Shown piece by piece: positions 25,919 through 37,463 of a stretch of 64,000 nt of DNA. The position numbers and the translations under genes were made by a program. Numbering within the stretch: position 1 is the first letter of the stretch; each line of letters begins with the position of its first letter. Origin of the DNA: Craterostigma plantagineum (lineage: Eukaryota > Streptophyta > Magnoliopsida > Lamiales > Linderniaceae); NCBI GenBank assembly GCA_027422505.1, contig JAPQWV010000659.1, positions 186,001 through 250,000 of the forward strand. The letters run 5' to 3'. The notes below the pieces were generated by a model. It searched no databases. It was given only the letters and a program-made list of their open reading frames with translations, and was not told the DNA's origin.

Positions 25919-28569
25919 CTAAAGGCCTCTTTTTGATCTACCTCTTCTGATAGGTCTATTACCAGGTTTCTTTCGATGCTGCCTACCGCTGCCCACAATT
26001 TCTAACTCCGACGGAATAGCAACGCCATCAACGGATAATTCTTCAGTTTGAACTCCCAAATTGTTCTGCAAACCGCTTGCAATGCAGTCAGTTTCTGTCA
26101 CGATTGGGACTTCTGTGTATGTTTCGCCTGCGTTTGCTTGTGTGTTGGTAACATTGATCGCTGGATTCTTCTCGGTAATAAATTCGTCTGAGATGTGGTT
26201 TTCTTTGCAATGTTGCTCGTGGCTTTGTTTTGAGTCGATACCCGTGGAGGGACTGTACAAAGAGAAAAAAAGGTCTATTTTAAAGAATATCTGCAAATTA
26301 AAACGTTCTGATCGAATACGAAATGAGTATCGAGCAGAACAGAAAGGAAATGATCACGGTTTTCTCTACTTTGGTGGTTGAGACGATGAGACGCCATTTG
26401 CATGTTGCTGTCTTCCCAGAAACTCGGAATTGGGATCTGCGAAGAAAGATTGAGATGTAATGGTTAAACACCATCAACAGATGGAGCAGATAATTATGGT
26501 TTGACAGTGTGTGATTGCAAATGATTCTACGCAAGTACTTTTCTGTGGACTAATATCTTGTTTCCCAGCTTCTAAAATCTTCCCTCCAGGCGATGTATAT
26601 GATGATATTAAAGTATCGAGTTTCTTCGATGGCGTGCGTAACATCTCTTGGGTAGCTTTTGCGCGCACTCTCTGAAGTTCTTCCTGGATATTCCATGATC
26701 CCGAGGCAAGAGAACTCCTCTTCTGCGAAATTAAAATGACTGGTGATAGAGCAAAAATAAAATTCGAGATAAAATGACATTTCAAAAAAAATGCCATTTT
26801 CTTTCATTCGCAGCTTGATTATTACTTATCAGATTTAAGCATGTCATTTTAAATCAATTCAAAATGCACCTTTGACAAAGAGGAAGAATTGAGACCAACT
26901 GAATGTGATGATCTTTCCTCCTTAAAAAGCTTCGACGAAAATGGGGTTATTATATCATCAAAATTCCGTGTGGGTGATGCCCAGCACGGCCTTTCTTTCA
27001 TATAGGATCTGGCAACATCAACAGGTGAAGTACCCCCACTCTCTACCTGCATAGTGGATGTCTTATAACTTAAGTTCGTCGTTACTGATCAAGAATTCTT
27101 TTCCAAGCTAAAAAGCAGCACGAAATTAAATGGTAGCAGATCATCCATACTCATACTATGCCTAGGAATGATAAGCACAAAAATGGCACAATGGGCCCTC
27201 ATGAAATATAATATAGTAGGAAATAGGAAATGAGATGATGTCCAAGAGCAGTCCAATTGACCTTAGAGGTTCCAGGGCCCTTCTGTGTCGCTGATACAGA
27301 TCCCACTTTCTTACCTCTAAACCATTTTTTCGCCTCCTGAGTAACTTTATCGTATATGTCAACATCCTCTGTCCATGCCAAACAAAAGTTTGATCAATCG
27401 AGTTAAATATAGAATAGAAACAAAAGATTCGAGAAGGATTACAAACAATACCGCAGTTCTTATCAGGAGATTTAAAAAGTAAATTGCCCTCTGCTGATCT
27501 CATGGACGATTCCGCAATCCGCGAATTAAGAAGTTTCACCATCCAATCACACTCTTCCCTGAAGATAAGCTTTAGCAGTGCTTTCATTCACAATCAACAT
27601 GTAAAAAAATGACACATTGCGACTTAACGATTAGCTGTTAGTACATACTGTGGAAAAGGCATTGATGAAAATGTATTAATAGATGTCAACATTAAGATAT
27701 TTGTCAGGAAAGATACTAATAGTTATATCTCCAGATATCAACGAACCTAACATCGTGACTGTTTACCTTGTAAAAGTCTCCTGCAAAATAAGCTTTTCAA
27801 TTATCTCTTTGGTCTCGGTCCTCTTTACAGATATTTCATATGGCATCAGATCTGAATGAACTCTGTTTTCCTAGCATAAGAATAGAAGAGTAAATCTTTG
27901 GTAAACAAACATAAAGCTAGAAAAAATACACTAGAAACCGAGGAAACAAACCATGTGGTACCTCGTCGATAGCATTAACTCCATTGGGGATTTCACTATC
28001 AATGTCTTGCTCTGCACCGAAGTGGATGTATCACAAATGAGAAGAAAAAGCAAAAAGGAAAAAAAAAAATGTCCACACATTGTAATTCTTTAAATACAGT
28101 TCCAAGATGAAAGTCAGATATTCTAATTCAAGAATCACAGATCGAATAACTCCGTTGGTACAACGCAAGACAGCAATGCAAACATCACACTAACAGCAAA
28201 CAACCCCAAAATCATATTTTTTCACGCATCAGATTATTATATTTAAACACCCCGCATAGTTTACAACTAGTTCAAATAACCGCAAAAAGAAGCGCAGATC
28301 AACCAAAAATAACATAATTCAAAAGAAAAACGCAGCTCATAAACACCTGCGTCGAAATCCTCGTCTTCGGAAGAGGACGACTCGGACTCGGTGAATATTG
28401 AAGATATTATCTTCCCCGTGCCGGACGCAATCGCACGAGCGGAGGGTACAATGACGCCAGAGAACCAATTATAGCTTCTTGACGGCGGCGGAGGTCGGTC
28501 GTAGGGAGTGGCGGATAGGCGCTGCTTGCGGCGGTTCGTAACCATTTTCCCGCCGGACGGTGTTGCCAT
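25919..28569 (-). CDS. KAKU4: KAKU4-like nuclear envelope/lamina-associated protein
   Basis: Plant-specific nuclear periphery protein that works with CRWN lamin-like proteins to shape the nucleus. Exons on the minus strand: 28569-28347, 28011-27962, 27870-27767, 27558-27452, 27368-27262, 27046-26870, 26722-26506, 26436-26370, 26252-25919; 461 aa in continuous phase. Recognisable parts are the N-terminal TPYDRPPPP, NWFSGVIVPSARAIASGTGK and ISSIF block, an acidic Ser-rich patch (ESESSSSEDEDFD), the TFTREECDWMVKLLNSRI segment, and a strongly basic C-terminus (RRGRSKRGL) that could act as a nuclear localisation signal. The middle is low in hydrophobic residues and probably disordered. The exon 5 donor (GTCAAT) is weak. 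The neighbouring RING gene is also its neighbour in Arabidopsis (At4g31430/At4g31450, from memory), which supports the call. Confidence 0.8.
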
Positions 28570-28718
28570 TACGGAGAGAAGATAAAATGAAACAGAAATA
28601 AAAAAAAAAAATCCAAATTCCAATTGGGGAATTTTTTGAAAGACGATACTTATTTTGGGGTTCGTTAAAACTATTAGTAAAAATTTCAGGTGGCGTTGCC
28701 TAGATTCTCTCCCTCCCT

Positions 28719-28772
<54 letters not shown>

Positions 28773-28945
28773 ATATCATAATCTCATTGGGCTCAGTTGA
28801 CGACGAAACACGAAGAGCCCATTTAAGACACAACCCAATAAAAATGTACAGAGAAAAACCAAAAGCCAGTGTTTTCTATCATCAAAATACAACCAACCAA
28901 AGAATTGTAAAATCTTTTAATCTCATGCAAGAAACTGCAGAATCG
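28570..28945. repeat. KAKU4 leader region with a long (CT)n tract
   Basis: 376 bp between the KAKU4 start and the RING gene stop. A (CT)n run covers about 28724-28770, continuous with CCCTCC-rich sequence before it. On the KAKU4 strand this is a GA-repeat promoter element; it also lies in the RING gene 3' region. Confidence 0.75.
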
Positions 28946-30771
28946 TCACAAAGACGAAGGTGGAGATTGTTCAACAGCCGAAGCCTTGCAAATGGGGCAC
29001 CAGTTCTTATCTTGAAACCACCGAGCAATGCACGACATGTGAAATCCGTGCTTGCATTCGATCAACGTGCCCGTCTCATCCCCGACTTCGTACTCGTCCT
29101 GCAACAACAAAAAAAAAGTCCCCATTTAATTGCACTGCTTAACTCTTGAAAGTAATATACAAAAAATGGTTCGCTTTTAGTTTCCAACCTGGCAAATACT
29201 GCAGTTTGCGCCATCTTCTCCGGCGAGTCGACCATCTGATGGAGTTTGCTTGTAGGTGCCTTTTTCGAGGCACTTTGACATCTCCTCTTCAGAAAGTGCT
29301 GTGCTCACCGTTCCCATCCTCTCCCCTAAGGCTAGCAATTCCTGCCGAATGGGAAAGTGAAAGCTCAGTTACAGATGAGTTCGCGGGAAAACTAAGTTCA
29401 AGACTCGTTACACTACCTCGTACGACAGGTTATCGATGTCTAGTCTCATTTCTTGGTGCCGATCGTAGCTATTATTAGAGCTAGTGGGAATTGAACTTCT
29501 CTCCAGCAAACGAACTTGCTGTGAACGGTGAAGACAAGTAAGAAAAAAGATACTGAAGAATCATAGTTTTGAGGATTACGTAGGATGAAATAGAGATTGA
29601 ATACCTCAGGTGTTAGCTCGACATTTTGCTCTAGCAGCTCGAGGGCAAGTAGCACCTGCAAAAAGAAACAGGTCATGTTATATCATGTCGCTCCAATCCA
29701 AGGGAAAAATCACTGGCAGTTATATATAATATGGGAACATAAGACGACGAGCTAGACCTCATCAGAATCGCTTCTGTTACGGCCGGACGATAAATCGCGA
29801 CTTTGTGACCATCCATGTTCAGAAGGAGAAGCACGAGGCTTTCTTTCAATGGGACGATCTCTAGCTGCGCTCGAAAGGTTGCGAGATCTTGAAGCAGTCC
29901 AAGAGAGATTTGAAGGGAATGGGCCTGAGGAACACCGGCCACCAGCTATGAAAGGGGGTTTTCTGACAGACGATTCTCTAACAGTTCCCTTGTTCTTCGT
30001 AGAGTTGGCACGACGATTGCAAACTTCACCGCTAACAGAACTACTCTGTCTCGAATCCGTGGCATGGCTCTTTACTACAGGAGAAGATGCTACGCTTTCT
30101 CTCCTCTCTACTCGATGAGATATACCGTTCGTCTCTTCCTCTTGGCTTCTCTTTCTTCTCACATTTGTAGCAGCAGATTTTGTGTCCGAGGATGAACTAG
30201 TGGATGGCAAATCATCAGGCGTCGAATTGCATGGCATACTCCTAATACCAGAATTACCACTAACGGACCCTAGTGTTTTTCCTTTACCTGAAAGTGAGGA
30301 AGATAAAGAAGCACTACGGTTAGGGAGCTTCGGCATATGATCTGAATCTTTACGAATATTCGATGATCTGCTAGGAGCCTCACCTTCTTTCACAGTAGTC
30401 CTAACAGATTTCTTCTTCGACTGATATCCGCTTGAACTACTACTGGGAGCATCGGAAGCAGCCGAGTCGACGGAGGGACTGCTTTCTGATGAATCGTCCT
30501 TAGGTTGAGAAGTTAACTTGCTCTTGCCATCAATGTAGCTCCTTTTCGTGCCGGTAATAATAATAGCAGAACTACTAGTTGAGGAATTACCAGTTACTTC
30601 ACCTTCAGTTTTCGCATTTTGACTGTATTTTACTCTTCCACAGCATCCTCTCCTGTAACAACATTGGAGAATTTGATCCCTTCCACGAACCAAGCTCTTT
30701 GAAGCCACGCTATTGCCTTTCTTGGAGGACATGATACTGTCTGAACAGCTTCGACTCGAAAGTCCTTCCAT
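28946..30771 (-). CDS. RING-H2 E3 ubiquitin ligase (At4g31450/MBR-like)
   Basis: Probable E3 ubiquitin-protein ligase. Exons on the minus strand: 30771-29758, 29655-29605, 29518-29417, 29341-29189, 29098-28946; 490 aa. The first 340 residues are Ser/Arg-rich and probably disordered, with a conserved QCCYRRGCCGRVKY motif near residue 40 as in relatives that carry CNRIGC-type motifs. Then comes LSYEELLALGERMGTVSTALSEEEM (written here in two overlapping parts: LSYEELLALGERMG and TVSTALSEEEM), typical of the MBR/BB-like C-terminal RING group. The RING-H2 ligands are Cys436, Cys439, Cys455, His457, His460, Cys463, Cys474 and Cys477, all present. No transmembrane segment. The substrate is unknown. 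A leader intron is likely upstream, since the region to about 31350 is CT/GA-rich. Confidence 0.88.
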
Positions 30772-32281
30772 GAATAGGTGTGATCGATTTTTTTAATCTG
30801 CTCGGACAACAACATAACATCAACAAGGTGTCAATTTCAGGAGTGATTAATCACCATCAAAAAGATTAAAAGAAGAGTGAGAATCAAACAAACCGATAAA
30901 CAGAAAAAATTGGGAAAGGAACACAGTCAAACACACACACAAAAAAGCGCTAGAATTTGTGGCTGATTGACATGCTTTCGTCGATAAAGATTACAAAACT
31001 CCACCGAGCACGAAGCTATCAGAAACTTGGAGAAAATAGCAGAACGGCGAATCATACAAGAGTGAATTAATAATAAAACATAATGAAAAAGACTTCAATT
31101 CCTCGGCTCGAAAGAATCGAGTAACCAAACACCCATCCCACGGGGAAACAATCAAGGAATCAGATAAACTTCAAACCGCATCAGACCATGAAAGATCACA
31201 ATTCACGACGGAAAACTCCAACTTCACGTAATCGAATACCATTCGCAGCCGATTGCCAATCGCACTTCTTACGCAAATCGTTTTACTTCCAGGAAAAGAA
31301 AAAGAAAACGAGGAAAAGAAAAGAAAAAAACAATCGACCACTCCTCACCCTTGTGAGACGCCGTCTACGTGCGGGTAAAATAAATTCTTCTGTGTATTGC
31401 GTCTATCTATCCTATATATGAATAGAATAGTAGATATACTCTGCTAAATAAATATTCGACTACAGTATATAAGACTCAGTTTTGTCGAATATAGCAAGAG
31501 ATTTTAACGCGTCAATATGTAAATATTTTATGCTAAAATAAATTGTGGTTTAAAAAATCAAATTATATACAAACTATTTGTAGATCGGTGCATATGTTGC
31601 CGTCCTATTCTTTTGATTGGTTAGTTAGTTGATTAGTTTGTTGTGGACTTGTTAGGTTACACGCGTCGCTATAAAGTGTAGATAAAAGAATAGTAACATG
31701 AAATGGAATATCATCGACGTCTCTGTATTTCGAGTTTAATTTAATACTTATGAAACAATCACCGTTTTCAGTTGGGATTATGTATCCGTCCAAATCCATG
31801 TGGACTATAATAGTAAAATAATGTGGTGAACCTATCCAATCTTTGATTTTATAACGATATACATAATACAGCATTCTTTGATTGATTTATACGAGTGTGA
31901 TTACAATTACTAGATCACTTTATTTCGATGTGCTTCCATTCCATACGCAGATTATTCAACGTACCAAACCGAATTCATGGTTCATGTTCTTTTTTTCCAT
32001 TTGTCGTTATTTGAAGTTTCAATGTGACTCAAATCGAATCCATTTTTCAACTTTTTTTTTTTGCATTTCTTTTCTTTCGTTTATAGAGATTAATTAACAA
32101 TCCGATCGAATCCAAATCAAGAAACCCAATATAACGATTGCTAACGCGGAATTCAATAATAAAGAATACACATTTAATTAATTTTCCATGCGTGCCTCGT
32201 CAAAAAAGATTCATTTTTCGATTATTACGTTAAAATAACTCAAAATCAAGCTCATGCACACACACACACGCATATGTTATA

Positions 32282-32530
32282 TACTCCCTCCGTCCCACTA
32301 AGTTTATCACATTTTTCCATTTCGAGCGTCCCAAAAATTTTATCAAATTTCCGTATTTAGCAAAAAACTATCACAAACAATCAATATAATAATATTAAAT
32401 ATTCTTAAAAGACGTGTCAAAACATGCACTTTTTTTTTACCTTTTTCGTTGTACTATATTCTTATAATAATGCTATCTTAATTTGCGTGTCCATCAATAT
32501 ATGTGATAAAGATAACGAGACGGATGAGTA
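32282..32530. mobile_element. Stowaway-type MITE with TA target duplication
   Basis: The element spans 32284-32528 (245 bp). It begins CTCCCTCCGTCCCAC, the classic Stowaway terminal repeat, and ends with the imperfect inverse GAGACGGATGAG. It is flanked by TA on both sides. It has no coding capacity. Confidence 0.88.
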
Positions 32531-32760
32531 TAAATTATCCACAATAATGCATGCAGGCTTTACTATCAAGTAGCATCCAATTATTAATTGGTGTAATTGC
32601 CCAGAAAAAGGTTTTAAAATATGTTTCCGACGCTATCAGAAAAAATTATTGCTTAAATGATCTAATTTTCTTAAAATTTAGGGATAAAGACCTAAACTTA
32701 CACATGTGTTATAAAGTGTATATGAACTGATATTGGATGATCTTTTTCTGTTATTTCAGA

Positions 32761-32823
32761 ACAATGAAGTGGTACTGCAGAATAATGAAGTGGTATTGCA
32801 AAACATTGAAGTGATTCTGTAGA
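32761..32823 (+). repeat. Three tandem 21-bp units
   Basis: Three imperfect copies of a 21-bp unit with the core ATGAAGTGGTACTGCAGA. Copies 1 and 2 differ at few positions and copy 3 is more diverged. No ORF runs through it. Confidence 0.7.
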
Positions 32824-33211
32824 AATTGGGTCTTAAAACTATGAATTTTCTGAGGAAGGCCTGAAACCTAAATAAAACCCCTAACTAAGTAGCCTACAAA
32901 TGTCAAGAAGAAGAAAGAAACAGTGATTCAGGGCAATTAAGTAATTTTCCATCTCCACGCGTTTAAGTCAAAACTGGCGTCCTTACACCGCCGCAAAAGG
33001 CTCTAGCTTACTCTAGACGCGCAACTCCTTTTCCTTTATAGCAGACAACGCATTTACGTTCATACACGCACCTATATATCATAGATAGATCATTCATCTC
33101 TTCCAAGATATTCGATCATCGTCCGTTATCATCAAATCAGTGAAAGGGTTCTATTTTTTTTTTCTTCCTTCGCTTTAATTGAGTGATCGATCGTCATCGA
33201 TAAGAAAGGAG

Positions 33212-33412
33212 ATGTGTCTGGTATTCGTTTGCGACGAAGATGAGAGGGTGGTGGGGAGGCAGCCGGCCGGCGGCGCGTGTCCTTACTGCGGCGGGACGGT
33301 TCAGGCCTTAGACGTTCAGAGCGAGTGGAGGATGTGCTTCGTCCCTTTATATTTCAAGACCAAGCGCAAGCTCTACTGCACCATATGTAATAGGCGTTTG
33401 GTTGTACAATAG
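33212..33412 (+). CDS. Small plant zinc-ribbon protein, 66 aa
   Basis: Single-exon gene. The 66-aa product starts MCLVFVCDEDERVVGRQPA and contains two CxxC pairs, CPYCGG (Cys23, Cys26) and CTIC (Cys56, Cys59), the layout of a zinc ribbon. I recognise this as a conserved plant-only short protein of unknown function. The ATG at 33212 is preferred over the in-frame start at 33179 because homologues start MCLVF. A 5' leader with promoter-like sequence lies upstream. What it binds or does is not known to me. Confidence 0.8.
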   Translation: MCLVFVCDEDERVVGRQPAGGACPYCGGTVQALDVQSEWRMCFVPLYFKTKRKLYCTICNRRLVVQ

Positions 33413-33540
33413 ACAAAAGATATGATTGACTGCTTGTGTGTTATACGGTTTTATTTAGTTACCATTAGACTTATGTAAATTGATTTGTAATTACAATAAT
33501 AGTAACTATACCTTATGTCTGATGGATTGATTACAAGCTA

Positions 33541-33826
33541 CTACAACTCGTTGCTCGTCAAAAGATTTAGATCCCTCTGTTTCGCTGCATGCTCTGTTTT
33601 CTCAGCACTTATAGTAGGCCCTGTTTTGTGTCGTTTGGAATAAGGATTTCGGCGAGGAAGAGTTGAAGTAGGGACAACAATGGAAGTCTCACGTGAATCT
33701 TGATTCTTGAGAGAGATTAAATGAAGATCAGTAAAAAATGAAGTCTTTATTAATGGTAGAGACCTTTCAACATCTGATTCAACAAACAATATTTCACAAA
33801 ACATCCCTTACTCACATCGTCGTCCA
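33541..33826 (-). CDS. Doubtful hypothetical ORF
   Basis: An 87-codon ORF (33804-33541) follows, on the minus strand, a short stretch that could code MDDD and then a good splice donor (GTGAGTAAG) at about 33817. The ORF is basic and Ser/Thr-rich, with no domain I recognise. It ends 83 bp from the MULE insertion, so it may be a leftover exon of a gene broken by transposition, or chance. No start, promoter or partner exon can be assigned. Confidence 0.2.
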
Positions 33827-33898
33827 TCTTTCTTTTCTTCATCTTCTGATGTTTTCCAAAAAGAGATAGAGGCAAGGTTGGCGGGCGTAAAAGAGCAA

Positions 33899-35041
33899 GA
33901 ATAAATCAGAGAGAATAACAAGAATAGTGTTATTTTCAAAATACAATTACAAAACTAGTTAACTTTTTAATAATACAAAACTAGTTAACTTTTTAATTCA
34001 AACTATCATTTTGTTATTTTTAACCACAAATCATTTTAAAATTGTAAACTTTCTAACGTCATTATTGCAAATTACTAACATAATTATTAATAAGTAAAAT
34101 TGTAGCCACAATCTATTTTTAGCCACTTAAGTTATCTGTGAAAGAATATCGAACTAACTTCTACAATAATTGCATCTCCAAATCCGAAGCCAGTTGAAAT
34201 ATCATCACCTCCAAAAGTAGAGTGCAGTTTGTCATATTGAATATCGCAACAAATGGCTCGTTGTTTCCGTTGTCGATCAGGGCGGAGAAAACTAATCTGA
34301 TCCATCACTACAAAAAATGTTATCTTATGTGACCAAGTTTTGTGAGAACATTAAAATTCATCATATTATATTAAATTATATGAAGAAATAATTTTTCCTC
34401 ACAATACTTATTATATAACGTGATGAAAGTTTTTTCCTCACAAGTTAATATATCATATGTGAGGAAAAATTAATTTTGTCATATAATATTGCTACATTTC
34501 CTCACGAAAGCTGAAATATAATGTGATAGATAAAATCCTCACATAAAACTAATAATTCCTAATAATAGGTAAATTTCATGTGACAAAAAAATCCTCACAT
34601 AAATTTACATGTATAAAATGCTATCTAAAAGAATTCCGATATAGTATGCTAAGCCAACAACGCTGGAGGTGAAACTTGTAATTTTAGCAAAGTTGCTCCA
34701 AGTCAGCCAACACTTTCACAACGGCCCACGTTTTTCCGCAATCATTGAGACATCATGATTACTACACCAAACAAATCAATTCATTTAACAGTCAAACGGA
34801 GAAGATGCAGCGAGTAATTTCACTCTTATGGCTAAAATTTTAATTATTAATAATTATGTTAGTAATTTGCAATAATGACAGAGGCTGTTTACAATTTTAA
34901 AAAGATCCGTGGTTGAAAATAATAATTATGATAGTTTAAATTAAAAAGTTAATTAGTTTTGTAATATTATTAAAAAGTTAACTAATTTTGTAATTGTGTT
35001 TTGAAAATAACACTATTCTTGTCATTCTCTCGAATAAATCA
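33899..35041. mobile_element. Non-autonomous MULE with long TIRs and 10-bp TSD
   Basis: The element spans 33909-35031 (1,123 bp). Its ends are inverted repeats of about 200 bp that begin GAGAGAATRACAAGAATAGTG on both sides and stay alignable to about 34130 on the left and 34825 on the right. Perfect 10-bp copies of GAATAAATCA flank it (33899-33908 and 35032-35041). Long TIRs with a 9-11-bp duplication are the hallmark of Mutator-like elements. The interior has repeated TCCTCACA/TGTGAGGA words that form hairpins, and no transposase ORF. Confidence 0.85.
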
Positions 35042-35426
35042 GCTGAAGGAATCTTATTCTCATACTAGGCTCAACCACAAAGTCCAGGAAAGCCCAAATT
35101 CTAGATCAATTATGTATGTAGGGTCCACTTTCGGACATAATCCTATAGAAAAATCAAATATTATAAATTACCAGGGCAAATTTTATTATATTTTATAGTC
35201 TTTGTGACTTTTTCACGCACAGTCCTTTAATTACCCTTGGAATGGAATAATCAAAAGCACAAAGAAACACGAAAAAACCCAGCTTGCGAATCTCAAAGGT
35301 GGGTAATGAGAATCCAACGTCGATAAAAGTTAATCATCCATTTTCAACAAGCTTTTCCTCATAGGTCCCTCTACTCCTACGAATTTACAATAAAACGCCT
35401 CACAAACTAACTACATTCAGTTCGAC

Positions 35427-36567
35427 TCAAAACACCATTAGCTGGGAACCACTGTCCTCCGTCGCCGCGTGCCTGTGCTCGCCCTCGTACGTCACGATCA
35501 TCATCTTCGGATCGTCGGTGGCTCTTTCCACGTGTTTTCTTGCAGGGCAGCCCCTGACCGTGCTGCATTTGTAATAACCGCTGGAATTTGGGGCGAATAC
35601 GCAAAATTAGTGAAAACTTTCATCACGACGTTTAATCGTACTATTATAGCGTATGTAAATCGGTGGTTACCGTGGGAATGGCGAGCCCTTGATCGGTTTC
35701 TGACCGTACTTTCTCCATGAGAAGTCGTCTTGAGGAATGTCGGCAACCTTCGACCCAATTGCTGGGACGCGAATTGTCCGTTTTACCCTCGATTTCCTGC
35801 AATTTTCCCACGAGTAAATTCTACGTTTAGATACATTCTTGACAAGGAAGCTGTCCAAGGGCAAATCGGACATTCCTAAGCTCGATTTCTCTAGACAAAA
35901 AAAGTCAACACCTACGTCGCTTCGTAAATAAAAAAAATATTTAAAAAGAAAAGAAAGGTTTGACCCACCTCTTCCTGCAGTGGCACCGACCCGACCCGTT
36001 CGTCGTCCGCCCAGAAGCATCCTCGCGTTCGTGCTCGCGACACCTCTTGCCCGACAGCGGCGGCTTCCCGGCAGACGCACCGCTCGCCGGAGCAGTCGGG
36101 AACAGCTTCGCCGGCGCCGAAACGCCGCCCTTACCGTTCGAAACGCTCCCTTCGCCGGCGGTAGAAGAAGACAGAAACGCAGACGACGACGACGTCGTGC
36201 TATTCCCCGACGTAGACAGGGACAACCCAATCGAATCGGCGTCTTTGGGGACGCTCTTGAACGGCTTCGTAAAGTCAAGGGTCAACGCCTGATTCGAGTG
36301 GGAAGGAGGCACAGCCGCCGACGGCGCAGGCGGTTGGCAGTGAACCGGGCCGCGTCTGAACCGAGCGTGGCCGGTTCGATTCACGGCGGAGACCGCTTTC
36401 TTGAACTTGGAAACGGCGAAATCAGTCACTTCTCCGAAGTCCTTTTGGCTTTGGCCGTTCGCCACCTCTCGGATTAGGTAGTCCATCGATTTCAGGCCGG
36501 CGGCGGCAGCTTCCTGTATCGTTATTTGCTCGTTCATACGATCGCTGTAACTCAATACTAGAGCCAT
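35427..36567 (-). CDS. WRKY transcription factor, group IId (WRKY11/17-like)
   Basis: Nuclear DNA-binding regulator that recognises W-boxes; WRKY11 and WRKY17 limit basal defence in Arabidopsis. Exons on the minus strand: 36567-35969, 35796-35671, 35580-35427; 292 aa. It has the group IId features in order: the calmodulin-binding C-motif ([20 protein letters not shown], about residues 52-71), the RCHCRKRRKSRVKR zinc-cluster/nuclear localisation segment (around 195-206), WRKYGQK (227-233), and a C2H2 zinc finger with [19 protein letters not shown] and EGEHRHA. The intron after PFPR, just before GYYKC, is the conserved R-type WRKY intron. Upstream are a (GA)n tract at about 36590 and a weakly conserved promoter. 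In the collinear Arabidopsis blocks this position is WRKY11 (At4g31550) and WRKY17 (At2g24570), from memory. Confidence 0.93.
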
Positions 36568-37463
36568 CTTTGATATTTGTTTTCCTTTGAGAGAGAGAGA
36601 GAGAGAGATTGTGAATCGAACGTCGAAAGAATTTGCTTCAATATATGGAAGGTGGAGGTGGGGGGTAATAATGAGTCAACGTTAATCGGACGGCCGAGAT
36701 TTGTGCGTTGAAGATTTCAATATGGTGTGGGGGAAAAGAACAAAGCGAGAAAACAGTGGCCATTTTATGTAATTCTGTTTCGAAGTGGGGCCGTCGCCGT
36801 GGACCTAACTTACCTAGCTAGCTCTATTTGGGGCGTTTGTGAGAATAATGAGATTTTTGAAGGATGGGATTGTAATTTTTCATGCAAAATTGCAACGAAT
36901 ATTTCGTGAATCGATTCTAGTTGGTGGTGAGGGTAGTAGTTATTGTAAAGGACTAAGTTGTTCCTTGTGATGAACAAAATTTTTTGAGTAATTTGCAATG
37001 TAAGGTGCGACACATGGAAATGGTTGACCAACGCCTCGAAAACTTGCAATCGCCATTTTTTCTTCTTCCTAGGCCTTCGAGAAGTAATCAACGGTCTTGA
37101 TCATCTGTCACCTGTGAATGTTGCCACGTTGCGGAAATATTCTGAATGATAAAATTGGATGTAATGAAGAATTTCCGTGGCTATTGACTGGAACAAGTCT
37201 ATCGCGATGCAATAAAATGTAATATTGCACGCAATTGACTATAAACATTGGATACATTTCTTGGATCCCATGTTAAAGTGTAACGTTACACGCTTTACTT
37301 TAAAATTCCAACAAAAAGAATATCAAATACAACAAAGTCGTTCCACTATGGTCCAAGCTGCGTATTCTTTAAGTTGCTAACTTTTGACCTTTTTCTATTA
37401 ATATTTTTCCACACTCGTAAACAGTTGTTGACTTCTCATCCTTAAAAATTAATAGTACGAGGT
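36568..37463. other. WRKY promoter and spacer
   Basis: A (GA)n tract at about 36590-36608 is in the WRKY leader. The rest, to the transposon at 37464, is AT-rich. A few TTGAC words, the W-box core that WRKY factors bind, occur here (for example near 37020-37030 and 37420), which is compatible with self-regulation but not proof. Confidence 0.45.

Larger units (their letters stand above)
30772..33211. other. Spacer between the RING and zinc-ribbon genes
   Basis: The first 600 bp are probably the RING gene leader, possibly with an intron. The rest is AT-rich with one Stowaway element (32284-32528) and a 21-bp triplicate (32761-32823), both listed separately. No other gene seen. Confidence 0.5.

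Noticed and set aside
34306..34620. CACTA transposon, from CACTACAAAAAATG at 34306
   Set aside because: No matching inverted end TTTTTTGTAGTG and no 3-bp duplication found; treated as part of the MULE core.
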